Positions 7,061 through 15,304 of a stretch of 64,000 nt of DNA are shown here, piece by piece (positions within the stretch are counted from its first letter, which is position 1; each line of letters opens with the position of its first letter). The notes under the pieces were generated by a model. The model searched no databases. It was not told the DNA's origin and saw only the letters and a list, made by a program, of their open reading frames with translations. The position numbers and the translations under genes were made by a program. The DNA is from CAXMST01 sp963793415 (GTDB taxonomy: Bacteria; Actinomycetota; Thermoleophilia; Solirubrobacterales; 70-9), in NCBI GenBank assembly GCA_963793415.1, contig CAWCAC010000002.1, positions 2,418,001-2,482,000 of the forward strand. Reading direction: 5' to 3'.

Positions 7061-9016
7061 TCAACCCTGGACCGTGTTCCACTCCATCCAGCCGAGGCCG
7101 GTGCGGCCGTCGCTTGCGTGCAGGCGGACCATCGCACGGGGGAAGTGGGAGACGCGGCCGTCGGGGGCTTCGAGCAGGAGCGTTCCGAAGGCGAGAGGCT
7201 CGACCTCGAGATCGACGTCGCCGGGGCTCATTGCCAGCTTCGCCGAGGCGACGAGGCCGTCGTCGGCGAACTCGGTCGCCAGCCTGACGCCGCCGATCTC
7301 CGTGATCTCGTTGCCGTTCTGGACGTAGCCGACGCCGAAGTCGGGGTGGGTCGGTACGGCGACCGCATGGGTGTGGGTGCCGTCGTCGAGATGCAGTCCC
7401 GACCACATCCAGTCCGACGCCCACCAGTCGCGCGAGCCCCAGGAGTGGTCACGCTGGCCGGGGCCGGAGAAGGAGAACTCCTCCTCGCCGATCCGCACGG
7501 TGCCGGTGACGCGACAGGGGATCTCGTAGCGGGTCGCCAAGCGCCACTGGTACGGAATCCCGTCCGTATCCCAGGTCAGATCGATCGCGACGTCGACCGG
7601 CTCTCCCGCCTCCTTGCGCAGCGGCGCCGAGTGGTCGGCATGGGCGGCGCCGGTGCCCGAGGCCGTGACGCGGAACCGCTGTAGCGGCTCCTCGCAACGC
7701 TGCTCGGCGCGGGTTCCATCGACCTCGACGAGCTGGCTCTCGTCGTCCTGCGGCGGCAGCGGCGCCCGGTCCTCGACGAGCATGATCGCGGGCTCCCCAG
7801 GGCGGACGATGCAGGTGCTGAGCAGGCAGGCGTCGAGGTTCGGCAGACGTCCGATCCGGTGATAGACGCCGAGCGAGCCGTCGTCGCTGATCGCGTCGAA
7901 GTACCAGCTCTCGTTCCAGAGCTCCTCGGGACCGGGATCGTGGCGACCCTCGTCTGCCGGGTCGGGAGCCAGCACCGCCTGTGCCGCACCGGGCTCGGGG
8001 AGCAGCGAGAGCGCATCGACGTCGATCGCCATCTGCGCCGTGCGCGCGAGCACCGCCATGAACATGTCGTCGCCGCGGTCGGTGCGCTCGACGAGCATCG
8101 CGGCGGCGATGCTCATCACGATCGGCAGGAAGCAGGAGTAGCGGTAGCCCTCCCAGCACTCCTCCCAGTTGTAGTTGGTGACGCCGTTGGCGAGCAGCTC
8201 GTCGTAGTAGGCGCGGATCAGGTCCTGCTCGTGCTCGCGCCGGTCGTCGGGCGCGAGCGCGCCGGCGAGGAAGTAGGAGGCGTCGGTCATCACGCCACCC
8301 CAGGAGACGGTCTGCCAGTCGACCGCGACACAGTCGCCGTCGCGAAAGATCAGGTTGTCGAGCCTGTAGTCGCCGTGGACGAGGCCGAGCGGAGGCCTGC
8401 GATCGTCCATCCAGGCGTCGGCGACCTCGACGAAGCGCTCGCAGACCTCACGGTGCTCAGGCGCGACCCGGTCGCCGTAGCGCTCGAAGAAGCCGGGCAT
8501 GACCGCGGTCAGCAGGGCCTGGTTGAGCGGGTTCGGCTGATTGACCCAATCGGCGGCAGCGAGCGCGAGGTCGTTCCAGACCGGCGCGTGGATCCGGGCC
8601 AGGGCGACGAGCGCGACCCGCGCCTGCTCCGGGGTGCACCCTGCGATCTGGTCGCCCTGGGTGCCGGCCTCGACGTAGTCGAGCACGAGCGTGAACCAGC
8701 CCTCGGTGGGGTCGTACTCGGCCAGGTGGCAGACCGCGAGCGGGCCGCCGATCCGGTCGCGCAGCAGCGTGTAGAAGTTGATCTCGCGCAGGTAGGCGCC
8801 GAGCCCGACGCCGGTGTTGCGGCTCGTCTCGTCGTCGGAGGCGAGCTTGACGACGATCGCGCCGTCCTCGGCCGCGGCCGAGAAGCGGACCCGGTAGCTG
8901 GTGCTCATCTGCCCGGTGCCGATTGCATCCACCGAACCGAGCTCGAGGCCCGGCTTGCCGAGCACCTCACCGAGCCAGTCCGCGTTGAGCTCGTCGATCG
9001 TCCTGATCAGCTGCAT
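7061..9016 (-). CDS. APH-type phosphotransferase fused to a CrtC/AttH-like (DUF7064-like) domain
   Basis: 651 residues from ATG 9016, preceded by a GAGGGAGA ribosome site. Residues ~1-350 form an aminoglycoside-phosphotransferase/choline-kinase fold with the catalytic loop HGDYRLDNLIF and a metal-binding DWQTVSWGG. Residues ~380-651 resemble the lipocalin-like hydroxyneurosporene-synthase/AttH group, with GQRDHSWGSRDWWASDW. The kinase half probably phosphorylates a small molecule or acyl-CoA precursor. The second half belongs to a family acting on hydrophobic substrates. No partner gene sits next to it, and the substrate is unknown. Confidence 0.82.
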   Translation of the reverse strand: MQLIRTIDELNADWLGEVLGKPGLELGSVDAIGTGQMSTSYRVRFSAAAEDGAIVVKLASDDETSRNTGVGLGAYLREINFYTLLRDRIGGPLAVCHLAEYDPTEGWFTLVLDYVEAGTQGDQIAGCTPEQARVALVALARIHAPVWNDLALAAADWVNQPNPLNQALLTAVMPGFFERYGDRVAPEHREVCERFVEVADAWMDDRRPPLGLVHGDYRLDNLIFRDGDCVAVDWQTVSWGGVMTDASYFLAGALAPDDRREHEQDLIRAYYDELLANGVTNYNWEECWEGYRYSCFLPIVMSIAAAMLVERTDRGDDMFMAVLARTAQMAIDVDALSLLPEPGAAQAVLAPDPADEGRHDPGPEELWNESWYFDAISDDGSLGVYHRIGRLPNLDACLLSTCIVRPGEPAIMLVEDRAPLPPQDDESQLVEVDGTRAEQRCEEPLQRFRVTASGTGAAHADHSAPLRKEAGEPVDVAIDLTWDTDGIPYQWRLATRYEIPCRVTGTVRIGEEEFSFSGPGQRDHSWGSRDWWASDWMWSGLHLDDGTHTHAVAVPTHPDFGVGYVQNGNEITEIGGVRLATEFADDGLVASAKLAMSPGDVDLEVEPLAFGTLLLEAPDGRVSHFPRAMVRLHASDGRTGLGWMEWNTVQG

Positions 9017-9361
9017 CTGTCTCCCTCTCTTACCTGTGCGTCCCGCCGCCACACCCTTTCAACTTCGCCGCCGGGATGTCCCCACAGAGCCGCGGCGGTC
9101 CCCGCAACTTTTCGCGGAAAGCGTGTTCTGGTTAGCGGGAGCAAGCACCGCCCAATCAGGCAACACCGGCCCCCTGGGGGGCGCCTCACGAGTCGAGACA
9201 CCGTGAGGCGGCAAGCCGGTGGCTTGCAGCCGCGGGGCGCGTCGGATTCGGGGGCCCGGCGCGTCCGCGCGCGCCTTCTCCGGACACCTGATTCGCCAAG
9301 TGAACGGCTACGCTGACAGCCGGGGAGAGGGACCGTTCAACGCATATGAAAGGAACATCAA
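9017..9361. other. Non-coding 345-base divergent gap with paired hairpins
   Basis: No ORF here looks coding. Two adjacent stem-loops lie in the middle: GCCTCACG/CGTGAGGC (9183-9190 with 9202-9209) and GCAAGCC-GGT-GGCTTGC (9211-9227). They sit about 135 bases upstream of the SHOCT gene and have no U-run. They could be leader structures or remnants of a repeat. The ribosome site AAAGGA at 9349-9354 belongs to the following gene. Confidence 0.45.
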
Positions 9362-9751
9362 TTGCCGATCGCTGAGTTCACCCTGGGGCACGCGCTCCTC
9401 ACGGTGCTGTCGATCTTCGTCTTCGTGGCTTGGATCATGGTCCTGTTCACGATCATCTCGGACCTGTTCCGGGATCACGACATGTCCGGCTGGGGGAAGG
9501 CGATCTGGATTCTGTTCCTGGTCTTCCTACCGTTCCTGACCGGGCTGATCTACCTGATCGCTCGCGGCGGTGGGATGCGCGATCGCGCCCTCGCCGAGCA
9601 GCAGGAGGCGCAGGCGCAGTTCGACGCATACGTCAAGAAGACCGCGGGCACGTCGCATGCCGACGAGCTCAACAAGCTCTCCGAGCTGAAGGCCAAGGGC
9701 GACCTGTCCGACGCCGAGTTCGAGAAGGCGAAGGCGAAGCTGCTCGACTGA
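9362..9751 (+). CDS. SHOCT-domain membrane protein
   Basis: 129 residues from a TTG at 9362, chosen because AAAGGA lies 7 bases upstream. Two transmembrane helices (VLSIFVFVAWIMVLFTII and AIWILFLVFLPFLTGLIYLI) form a PLDc_N-like module. A charged linker follows, then a C-terminal SHOCT motif (KLSELKAKGDLSDAEFEKAK). The SHOCT helix-turn is thought to mediate oligomerisation in many short membrane proteins; a specific role is not known. A strong terminator follows 30 bases after the stop, so this is a single-gene unit. Confidence 0.9.
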   Translation: MPIAEFTLGHALLTVLSIFVFVAWIMVLFTIISDLFRDHDMSGWGKAIWILFLVFLPFLTGLIYLIARGGGMRDRALAEQQEAQAQFDAYVKKTAGTSHADELNKLSELKAKGDLSDAEFEKAKAKLLD

Positions 9752-9781
9752 GCACCGCCTCGCAGGAGAACGCTGATCGAG

Positions 9782-9816
9782 ACGGCGGCCCGCAAGGGCC
9801 GCCGTTTCACTTTTAC
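9782..9816 (+). terminator. Rho-independent terminator of the SHOCT gene
   Basis: A perfect 10-bp GC-rich stem (ACGGCGGCCC, loop GCAA, GGGCCGCCGT at 9782-9805) is followed by TTCACTTTT. This is the clearest intrinsic terminator in the window. It separates the SHOCT gene from the hydrogenase-like operon. Confidence 0.88.
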
Positions 9817-9854
9817 GGTCCGGTTGCATTCTCGCGACAACTCGCCAAATCTTC

Positions 9855-9870
9855 GAATCTCATAAGATTC
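9855..9870. promoter_or_regulatory. Candidate ArsR operator
   Basis: GAATCT-CATA-AGATTC is a perfect 16-bp dyad in an AT-rich patch, about 53 bases ahead of the ArsR ATG. It overlaps a TAAGAT that could serve as a -10 box. ArsR-family proteins typically bind such AT-rich dyads in their own promoter, so autoregulation of arsR and the hyf-like genes is a reasonable inference. Confidence 0.5.
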
Positions 9871-9922
9871 TGTTTCAAGAACGTTGATCGAGCTGAAGAG
9901 GCGACGAGGAGCAAGCGACCGG

Positions 9923-10330
9923 ATGAGCCTGAAGAACGACGAGCAAGCCCAGACCGCAACCGGGCGGCCCCGGCCGATCCACGCCGTCAAGGCCGAGTTC
10001 TTCCGCGTCCTCGGCCACCCCGTGCGGGTCCGGATCCTGGAGCTGCTGCGCGACGGCGAGCAGGCAGTCGGGTCCCTGCAGGCCGCACTCGGGATCGACT
10101 CGAGTGGAACCTCCCAGCACCTCGGCGCCCTTCGGCGTCTGGGCGTCCTCGAGAGCCGGCGCGACGGGACGAGCGTCTACTACCGCGTCAAGGACCCACG
10201 CACCTTCCAGCTGCTCGAGGTCGCGCGGCAGATCCTGACCAGCCGCTACGAGGACGCCCAGGCGCTCCTCGGAGAGCTCGAGGCCTCGTCGGACACGGCT
10301 GGCGGCAAGCCGCGGCGAGATTCGCGATGA
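9923..10330 (+). CDS. ArsR-family transcriptional regulator (cysteine-free)
   Basis: 135 residues from ATG 9923, with GAGGAG about 11 bases upstream; a TTG at 9884 would add 13 residues. A winged helix-turn-helix fills residues ~20-105: EFFRVLGHPVRVRILELL, GTSQHLGALRRLGVLESRR, GTSVYYRVKDP. There is no cysteine in the protein, so the classical thiolate metal sites of ArsR/SmtB sensors are absent. It lies 22 bases before the first hyf-like gene and is probably cotranscribed with it. Rv0081 of M. tuberculosis, an ArsR-type regulator, holds the same position before its hyc genes. Confidence 0.9.
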   Translation: MSLKNDEQAQTATGRPRPIHAVKAEFFRVLGHPVRVRILELLRDGEQAVGSLQAALGIDSSGTSQHLGALRRLGVLESRRDGTSVYYRVKDPRTFQLLEVARQILTSRYEDAQALLGELEASSDTAGGKPRRDSR

Positions 10331-10352
10331 GTCGCCCGGCTTCGAGCTCCGG

Positions 10353-12302
10353 ATGAGCGCCGTCGGGGCGACGGCGCTCGCCGGCGTCGCCCTGCTGGCC
10401 GTCGCCGTAGTCGTCGCGACACGGCCCAGGCGGGTTGGCGTAGGCGCACTGCTCAGCGCGGTCGGGCTGGTCATGACCGGAGTCGCTGGTGCGATCGTCC
10501 TGATCGGCGGCGCCTCCGTCGGGTCAGGGTTCGGCGACGTCATCGACCCTGCGTTCGGAATCGATCGCCTCAGCGGCTTCTTCCTCCTCACCCTCGCGCT
10601 CGCGGGCGCGCCCGCGCTCGTCTTCGCGCGCGACTATCTGGACCGCGACCTGCGCGGGGCCGCGATCGCGGCACTGTCAGCGATGTTCCTGCTCTGCCTG
10701 ATCGGGCTGATCACGGCACGCGACCCCTCCACCCTGCTCGGATTCTGGGAGCTGATCACCCTGGTGCCGGCGGTGGCGATCCTCGTCCGCAATAGCGATG
10801 CGCAGGTCCGAAGCGCCGTCTACGTTTACCTCGCAGTCACACACATCGGCGGGGTCGGTGTCTGGATCAGCGTGCTCGTCCTCGCCGATGCGGGCGCTCT
10901 ATCCGACCCGGGCTCGCTCGCGGAGCAGGGCGCCTGGCTGCAGGCGCTCGTGATCTGTGCGGCGATCGTCGGCTTCGGGACCAAAGCGGGCCTGATGCCG
11001 ATGCACGCGTGGCTGCCGCGGGCGCACCCGGTCGCCCCGGCGTTCCTCTCCGCGCTGATGTCGGGGGTGATGATCAAGGTCGCGATCTACGGCCTGATCA
11101 GGGTCCTGTTCGAGTGGGCCGCTCCCGCCCCCGCATGGAGCGGCGTGGCGCTGCTGGCGATCGGACTGCTCTCCTGCCTCGCCGGCGTCGTCTACGCCCT
11201 GCTGCAGCGCGAGCTCAAGCGACTGCTGGCCTTCTCGTCGATCGAGAACGTCGGCATCGTCGCCCTCGGCCTCGGCGCCTCGATCGTGCTCGCCGCCGAG
11301 GGCGAGGACGGCTGGGCGGCAATCGCATTCGCCGCGGCACTCTTCCAGATCCTCAACCACGCCGTCTTCAAGTCGCTTCTGTTCCTCGGCGCCGGCGCGA
11401 TCGAGCGCGCGACCGGAGGTCTCGACCTGGACCGCCTCGGGGGACTGCTCTCGCGCATGCCCTGGAGCGGGGGCGCGTTCCTCGTCGGGGCGATGGCGAT
11501 CGCGGGGCTGCCGCCCCTCAACGGCTTTGCCTCCGAGTGGGTGACGCTGCAGGCTCTCGTCCACCTCGGGATTCAGGGGCCGGCCGGGTTCGGAGTCGCG
11601 GGAGCCCTGGCCATGGCGGGCCTGGCCGCAACCGCCGCTCTCGCCCTCTACTGCTTCGTCAAGGTCGCCGGCCTGGTGCTGCTCGGGAACCCCCGCCGGA
11701 CCGAGGTCGCGAGCGCAACCGAGCCTCCGGTCGGGATCCGTTCGGCGCTCGTCTTCCTCGCCGGAGCATGCCTGACCCTGGGCCTGCTCTCAGGGCTGCT
11801 GGTTCCGCTGCTGGCGGAACTGGCACCGACGCCGGTCTCCCTGGCGCCCGGCGCAGCGCTGGACCTACCCGGCACCGGCGGGCTCTCGCCGGCACTCGCG
11901 GCGGGCTTGCTGCTGCTCGTCCCGATGCTCTGGTGGGCCCGCGGCAACCACCGCGCAGCATCGGCGCCGGCGTGGGCTTGCGGGCAGCCTCCGGAGCCGG
12001 AGCAGCGCTGGGGATCGGCCGGCTTCACGAAGCCGCCGCGACTGGTGCTCGAAGCGGTTCTACGCCCCGACCGAGATCTCACGGTCACCCGCCGGGACGG
12101 ACTGATCGAGTCGGTGTCGTACTCGGACGAGATCCCGCACCTCTTCGACACCGTCGTCTACGCGCCGGTGCAACGCGGTTCGCTGCGGCTCGCGACGCTC
12201 GCGCGGCGGCTCCAGTCCGGCAGCGTCCGCACCTATGCGGCCTACCTCCTCGGGCTGCTGCTCAGCGCCCTCCTGCTGTTGCGCATGGGCGTGTTCGGAT
12301 GA
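10353..12302 (+). CDS. hyfB: HyfB/HycC-like proton-translocating membrane subunit
   Basis: 649 residues, strongly hydrophobic with many transmembrane helices. It belongs to the antiporter-like NuoL/M/N group: GFGTKAGLMPMHAWLPRAHPVAP and the FSSIENVGIVALGLG block are typical of hydrogenase-4 component B and formate-hydrogenlyase subunit 3. It would form part of the proton- or sodium-pumping arm of a membrane-bound hydrogenase-type complex. The next gene starts inside its stop codon (ATGA overlap), showing tight translational coupling. Its length is close to the corresponding mycobacterial subunit. Confidence 0.9.
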   Translation: MSAVGATALAGVALLAVAVVVATRPRRVGVGALLSAVGLVMTGVAGAIVLIGGASVGSGFGDVIDPAFGIDRLSGFFLLTLALAGAPALVFARDYLDRDLRGAAIAALSAMFLLCLIGLITARDPSTLLGFWELITLVPAVAILVRNSDAQVRSAVYVYLAVTHIGGVGVWISVLVLADAGALSDPGSLAEQGAWLQALVICAAIVGFGTKAGLMPMHAWLPRAHPVAPAFLSALMSGVMIKVAIYGLIRVLFEWAAPAPAWSGVALLAIGLLSCLAGVVYALLQRELKRLLAFSSIENVGIVALGLGASIVLAAEGEDGWAAIAFAAALFQILNHAVFKSLLFLGAGAIERATGGLDLDRLGGLLSRMPWSGGAFLVGAMAIAGLPPLNGFASEWVTLQALVHLGIQGPAGFGVAGALAMAGLAATAALALYCFVKVAGLVLLGNPRRTEVASATEPPVGIRSALVFLAGACLTLGLLSGLLVPLLAELAPTPVSLAPGAALDLPGTGGLSPALAAGLLLLVPMLWWARGNHRAASAPAWACGQPPEPEQRWGSAGFTKPPRLVLEAVLRPDRDLTVTRRDGLIESVSYSDEIPHLFDTVVYAPVQRGSLRLATLARRLQSGSVRTYAAYLLGLLLSALLLLRMGVFG

Positions 12303-13219
12303 CGCTGATCGCAGGCATCGTCCAGATCTTCGGTGGGCTGCTGCTGGCTCCACTCCTCGTCGGCGCGATCCAGGCCGCGAAGGCGTATCTGCAGGGTCGC
12401 CGCGGACCGTCGCCCCTGCAGCCCTACCGAGACCTCCGCCGCCTCTGGGGCAAGAGTGGAGTCGACCCCGAGCCGAGCACGCTCGTCTACCTGCTCGCCC
12501 CCTGCGTCGTCGCCGCGTCGGCCCTGCTGATCCTGCCGATGATCCCGATCGCGGGACGGTCACCGGCCTGGCCGATCGGCAACGACGCGATCGTGCTGGT
12601 CGGGCTACTCGCCCTGGCGCGGTTCTCGCTCGCACTCTCGAGCTGGGACACCGGCTCGGGCTTCGCCCTGATGGCCTCGGCGAGGGACCTGACGATCGCC
12701 GTCGTCGGAGAGGCGCTGCTGCTGCTGGCCTTGCTGCTCGTCGCCGCTACGGCGGCAAGCACGGACCTGGTCTCGATCAGCACTGCGACGGCCGGCTCCG
12801 CCATCTGGTCGGAGCCAGGGCACTGGTGCGCCGCCGTCGCCTTCGGGCTGGCGCTGCTCGTCGAGACGGGCCGGCAGCCGATCGACAACCCGGACACGCA
12901 CCTCGAGCTGACGATGATCCACGAGGGTCCCCTGCTCGAGTACGGCGGCCGGGACCTGGCGTTGCTGCAGTGGACGGCCGCGGCGCGGCACTGGATCTTC
13001 CTCCTGCTCGGCGCCGCGATCTTCCTCCCCCATTCCGGCGGCTTCGCCGCTCAGCTCGCCTGGACGGCCCTGTGGGTGCTCGTTCTGGTGGGCACGCTCG
13101 CCCTGCTCGAGACCGCCCAGGCAAAGATGCGGATCCTGAGGGTGCCGGCGCTGCTCGGCGCCGGCTGCCTGCTGGCGCTGATCGGCCTCGTCAGCATGCT
13201 CGCCGGAGGTCTGACGTGA
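12299..13219 (+). CDS. hyfC: HyfC/HycD-like membrane subunit (NuoH family)
   Basis: 306 residues starting at ATG 12299 within the hyfB stop. The protein is membrane-embedded. The conserved NuoH/HycD quinone- or hydrogenase-interface motif is clear: ETGRQPIDNPDTHLELTMIHEG, followed by the acidic EYGGRDLALLQW. In complex I this subunit connects the soluble redox module to the membrane arm. It overlaps the next gene by 4 bases (GTGA). Confidence 0.92.
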   Translation: MTLIAGIVQIFGGLLLAPLLVGAIQAAKAYLQGRRGPSPLQPYRDLRRLWGKSGVDPEPSTLVYLLAPCVVAASALLILPMIPIAGRSPAWPIGNDAIVLVGLLALARFSLALSSWDTGSGFALMASARDLTIAVVGEALLLLALLLVAATAASTDLVSISTATAGSAIWSEPGHWCAAVAFGLALLVETGRQPIDNPDTHLELTMIHEGPLLEYGGRDLALLQWTAAARHWIFLLLGAAIFLPHSGGFAAQLAWTALWVLVLVGTLALLETAQAKMRILRVPALLGAGCLLALIGLVSMLAGGLT

Positions 13220-13830
13220 GCGCCGCAGCGATCGCGGTCCTGGTCGCCCTCGGGCTCGGAGTGATGGTCGTGCGGCGGCGCAGCACTGCGACGGCGCTCG
13301 TCGCGGCACAGTCGCTGTTGCTCGGCATCGGCGCGATCTCACTCTCGGAGGGCGGTCCGGATCTGATCGTGGCGGGAGCCGTCCTGATCGTCCGGGCCGG
13401 GACCCTGCCGGCGCTCCTCGGCTACATGCGGCGGCGCACGCCGGAGGCCCGGCTGATCGTGGCGGCGACGCCGGCGGCGGCCAGGGCCCTGCTCGGGGTC
13501 GCGGTGGCGCTCGCGGCGGCTGCCTGGATTCCACCCCTCGGCCTCGGCGACCCGGCTGCCGAGCACGGCGCAATCGCGCTCGTCGCGATCGGCATCGCTG
13601 TCGTGGTCACACGGCGGCCGACCCTCTTCCAGGTGGTCGGGCTGCTCATCGCCGAGAACGGCGTCTATCTGCTTGCCCTGTCGGTCGCTGGTGGGCTGCC
13701 GGCGATCATCGAGCTCGGTGTCCTTCTCGACCTGGCGATGATCATCACGGTCACTGCCGCCTTCGGCTACCGCATCCATCGCGAGGTGGGAAGCGGGAAC
13801 ACCGATCTGCTGCGAGGGCTCCGTGATTGA
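13216..13830 (+). CDS. hyfE: HyfE-like membrane subunit (HycP type)
   Basis: 204 residues from GTG 13216, which overlaps the hyfC stop. Several short transmembrane helices end with LLDLAMIITVTAAFGYRIHRE, the ending typical of HyfE/NuoK-like subunits. The central LFQVVGLLIAENGVYLLAL resembles the NuoK glutamate-bearing helix (Glu in the AENG motif). It is expected to lie between the pumping subunits. The hyfF-like gene starts 8 bases before its stop. Confidence 0.87.
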   Translation: MSAAAIAVLVALGLGVMVVRRRSTATALVAAQSLLLGIGAISLSEGGPDLIVAGAVLIVRAGTLPALLGYMRRRTPEARLIVAATPAAARALLGVAVALAAAAWIPPLGLGDPAAEHGAIALVAIGIAVVVTRRPTLFQVVGLLIAENGVYLLALSVAGGLPAIIELGVLLDLAMIITVTAAFGYRIHREVGSGNTDLLRGLRD

Positions 13831-15304
13831 CCCGACGACAGCGCTGGTGATCGCCGTGATCGCGGTGCCGCTCGCCGCGGCGGCGCTTTCGCCCCTGATG
13901 CCCTCGGCCGGCGCCGTCGACCGGCTCAACGTCCTCGCCGCGATCCTGACATCGGCCATCGCCCTGACGCTGGCGGCGATCGCGCTGCTCGACGCCCCGG
14001 GCATCGCCTCTGCCACGAGCTGGTATCTGCTCGACACCCAGGGCGGGCTGTTCCTGGCGCTGATCGGCATCGTCGGGCTCGGCAGCGCGATCACCTCCCG
14101 CGCCTACCTGCGGCATGCCGGCCGCGGCCTCTTCGGCGCCCGCCACTCGCGCGTCCTCTACTTCGTAGCCTTCGACGTCTTCTGGGCGGCCCTGCTCGCC
14201 GTGCCGCTGACCGACAACCTCGGGGTCGCCTGGATTCTCGTCGAGGGGACGACCGCGGCCTCCGCTCTTCTCGTCGGCTTCAGCGGCAGGCGCAGCGCCC
14301 TCGAGGCGAGCTGGAAGTACCTGATCCTGACCACGCTCGGGCTGACCGTGACCCTGCTCGGGATAGTCGTGCTGTTCGCGCGAGCAGGAGAGCCGGCGGG
14401 GCTGAGCGACCTCGACTGGCCGGCGCTTGCCGCCGTCGGGGCCGCGGGAAAGGAGAACGTGACCCTCGCCGCCTTCTCGTTGATCGTCGTCGGCCTGGCC
14501 AGCAAGGTCGGCTGGGCACCCGTCCACAACTGGCTTCCCGACGCCCACAGCGAGGCACCGCCGCCGATCAGCGCGATGCTCTCGGCGGCGCTGCTCCCGA
14601 CGGTGCTGCTGATCGTCTGGCGCACCGCTCAGGCACTCGAGGGATCGCTCTCATCGGGCACGGCGCAGGCACTCCTGATCGGCTTCGGCCTGGCGTCGCT
14701 CGCGGTCGCGGTTCCGTTTCTGTGGACCCCGCTCCCGTTCAAGCGGCTGCTCGCCTATTCGAGCCTCGAGCACATGGGTGTGCTGGCGCTCGGAATCGGC
14801 TTCGGGACTCCGCTCGCGATCGCAGGGGTCGCGATCCATGTGATCGGCCACGGCCTCGCGAAGGCGGTCGGCTTCTACGCCGCGATTCCACTTCTGCGGG
14901 AGGATCCCGCCGCCGGCGAAGGACCGGCGCTGGGGATCGCCCGCACGAGCCCGGGCACCGCGTTCTCGTTCGGCGTCTCGCTCTCGACTCTCGCTGCGCT
15001 GCCGCCGCTGCCGCTGTTCGTCTCGGAGCTGATGATCCTGCTCGGCGGGATCGAGGCCGGGCTGCTGTGGGTCTCCGCCGCGGCTGCGCTGCTGCTCGCT
15101 CTCGGCTTCCTTGGGCTCGCCCGTGCGCTGATCGAGGGACTGGTCGGCGATCGCCGTCGCGGCGGGGGCCGTCGCTCGCGACTGTCACGTGAGATCGGCT
15201 TCGTCGCGGGCGCCGCCCTCGTCGGCCTGCTCGGGCTCAGCCTCACCGCCTTCGGCCTTCCCGGCTCGGACATAGTCGAGGGGCTGAGGGGGGCGGGGAT
15301 ATGA
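13823..15304 (+). CDS. hyfF: HyfF-like antiporter-type membrane subunit (HycQ type)
   Basis: 493 residues from GTG 13823. It is a second NuoM/N-like pumping subunit: GLASKVGWAPVHNWLPDAHSEA carries the conserved Lys and His of the family, and LLAYSSLEHMGVLALGIG matches the second half-channel. It belongs to the same complex as hyfB. It overlaps hyfE by 8 bases and hyfG by 4. The encoded complex therefore has two antiporter-like subunits, as in hydrogenase 4. Confidence 0.9.
   Translation: MIDPTTALVIAVIAVPLAAAALSPLMPSAGAVDRLNVLAAILTSAIALTLAAIALLDAPGIASATSWYLLDTQGGLFLALIGIVGLGSAITSRAYLRHAGRGLFGARHSRVLYFVAFDVFWAALLAVPLTDNLGVAWILVEGTTAASALLVGFSGRRSALEASWKYLILTTLGLTVTLLGIVVLFARAGEPAGLSDLDWPALAAVGAAGKENVTLAAFSLIVVGLASKVGWAPVHNWLPDAHSEAPPPISAMLSAALLPTVLLIVWRTAQALEGSLSSGTAQALLIGFGLASLAVAVPFLWTPLPFKRLLAYSSLEHMGVLALGIGFGTPLAIAGVAIHVIGHGLAKAVGFYAAIPLLREDPAAGEGPALGIARTSPGTAFSFGVSLSTLAALPPLPLFVSELMILLGGIEAGLLWVSAAAALLLALGFLGLARALIEGLVGDRRRGGGRRSRLSREIGFVAGAALVGLLGLSLTAFGLPGSDIVEGLRGAGI

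Noticed and set aside
6631..7424. Frames crossing the 6.7-7.0 kb gap
   Set aside because: They are Arg-rich and overlap stem-loops or the real phosphotransferase gene.
9884..9922. ArsR start at TTG 9884
   Set aside because: It adds a basic, unconserved 13-residue leader; the ATG at 9923 has a GAGGAG upstream.
10353..15304. Respiratory complex I or Mrp antiporter operon
   Set aside because: HyfG and HyfI carry the NiFe and proximal-cluster cysteines, the HyfE-type subunit is present, and NuoE/F/G/I/J or Mrp subunits are absent.
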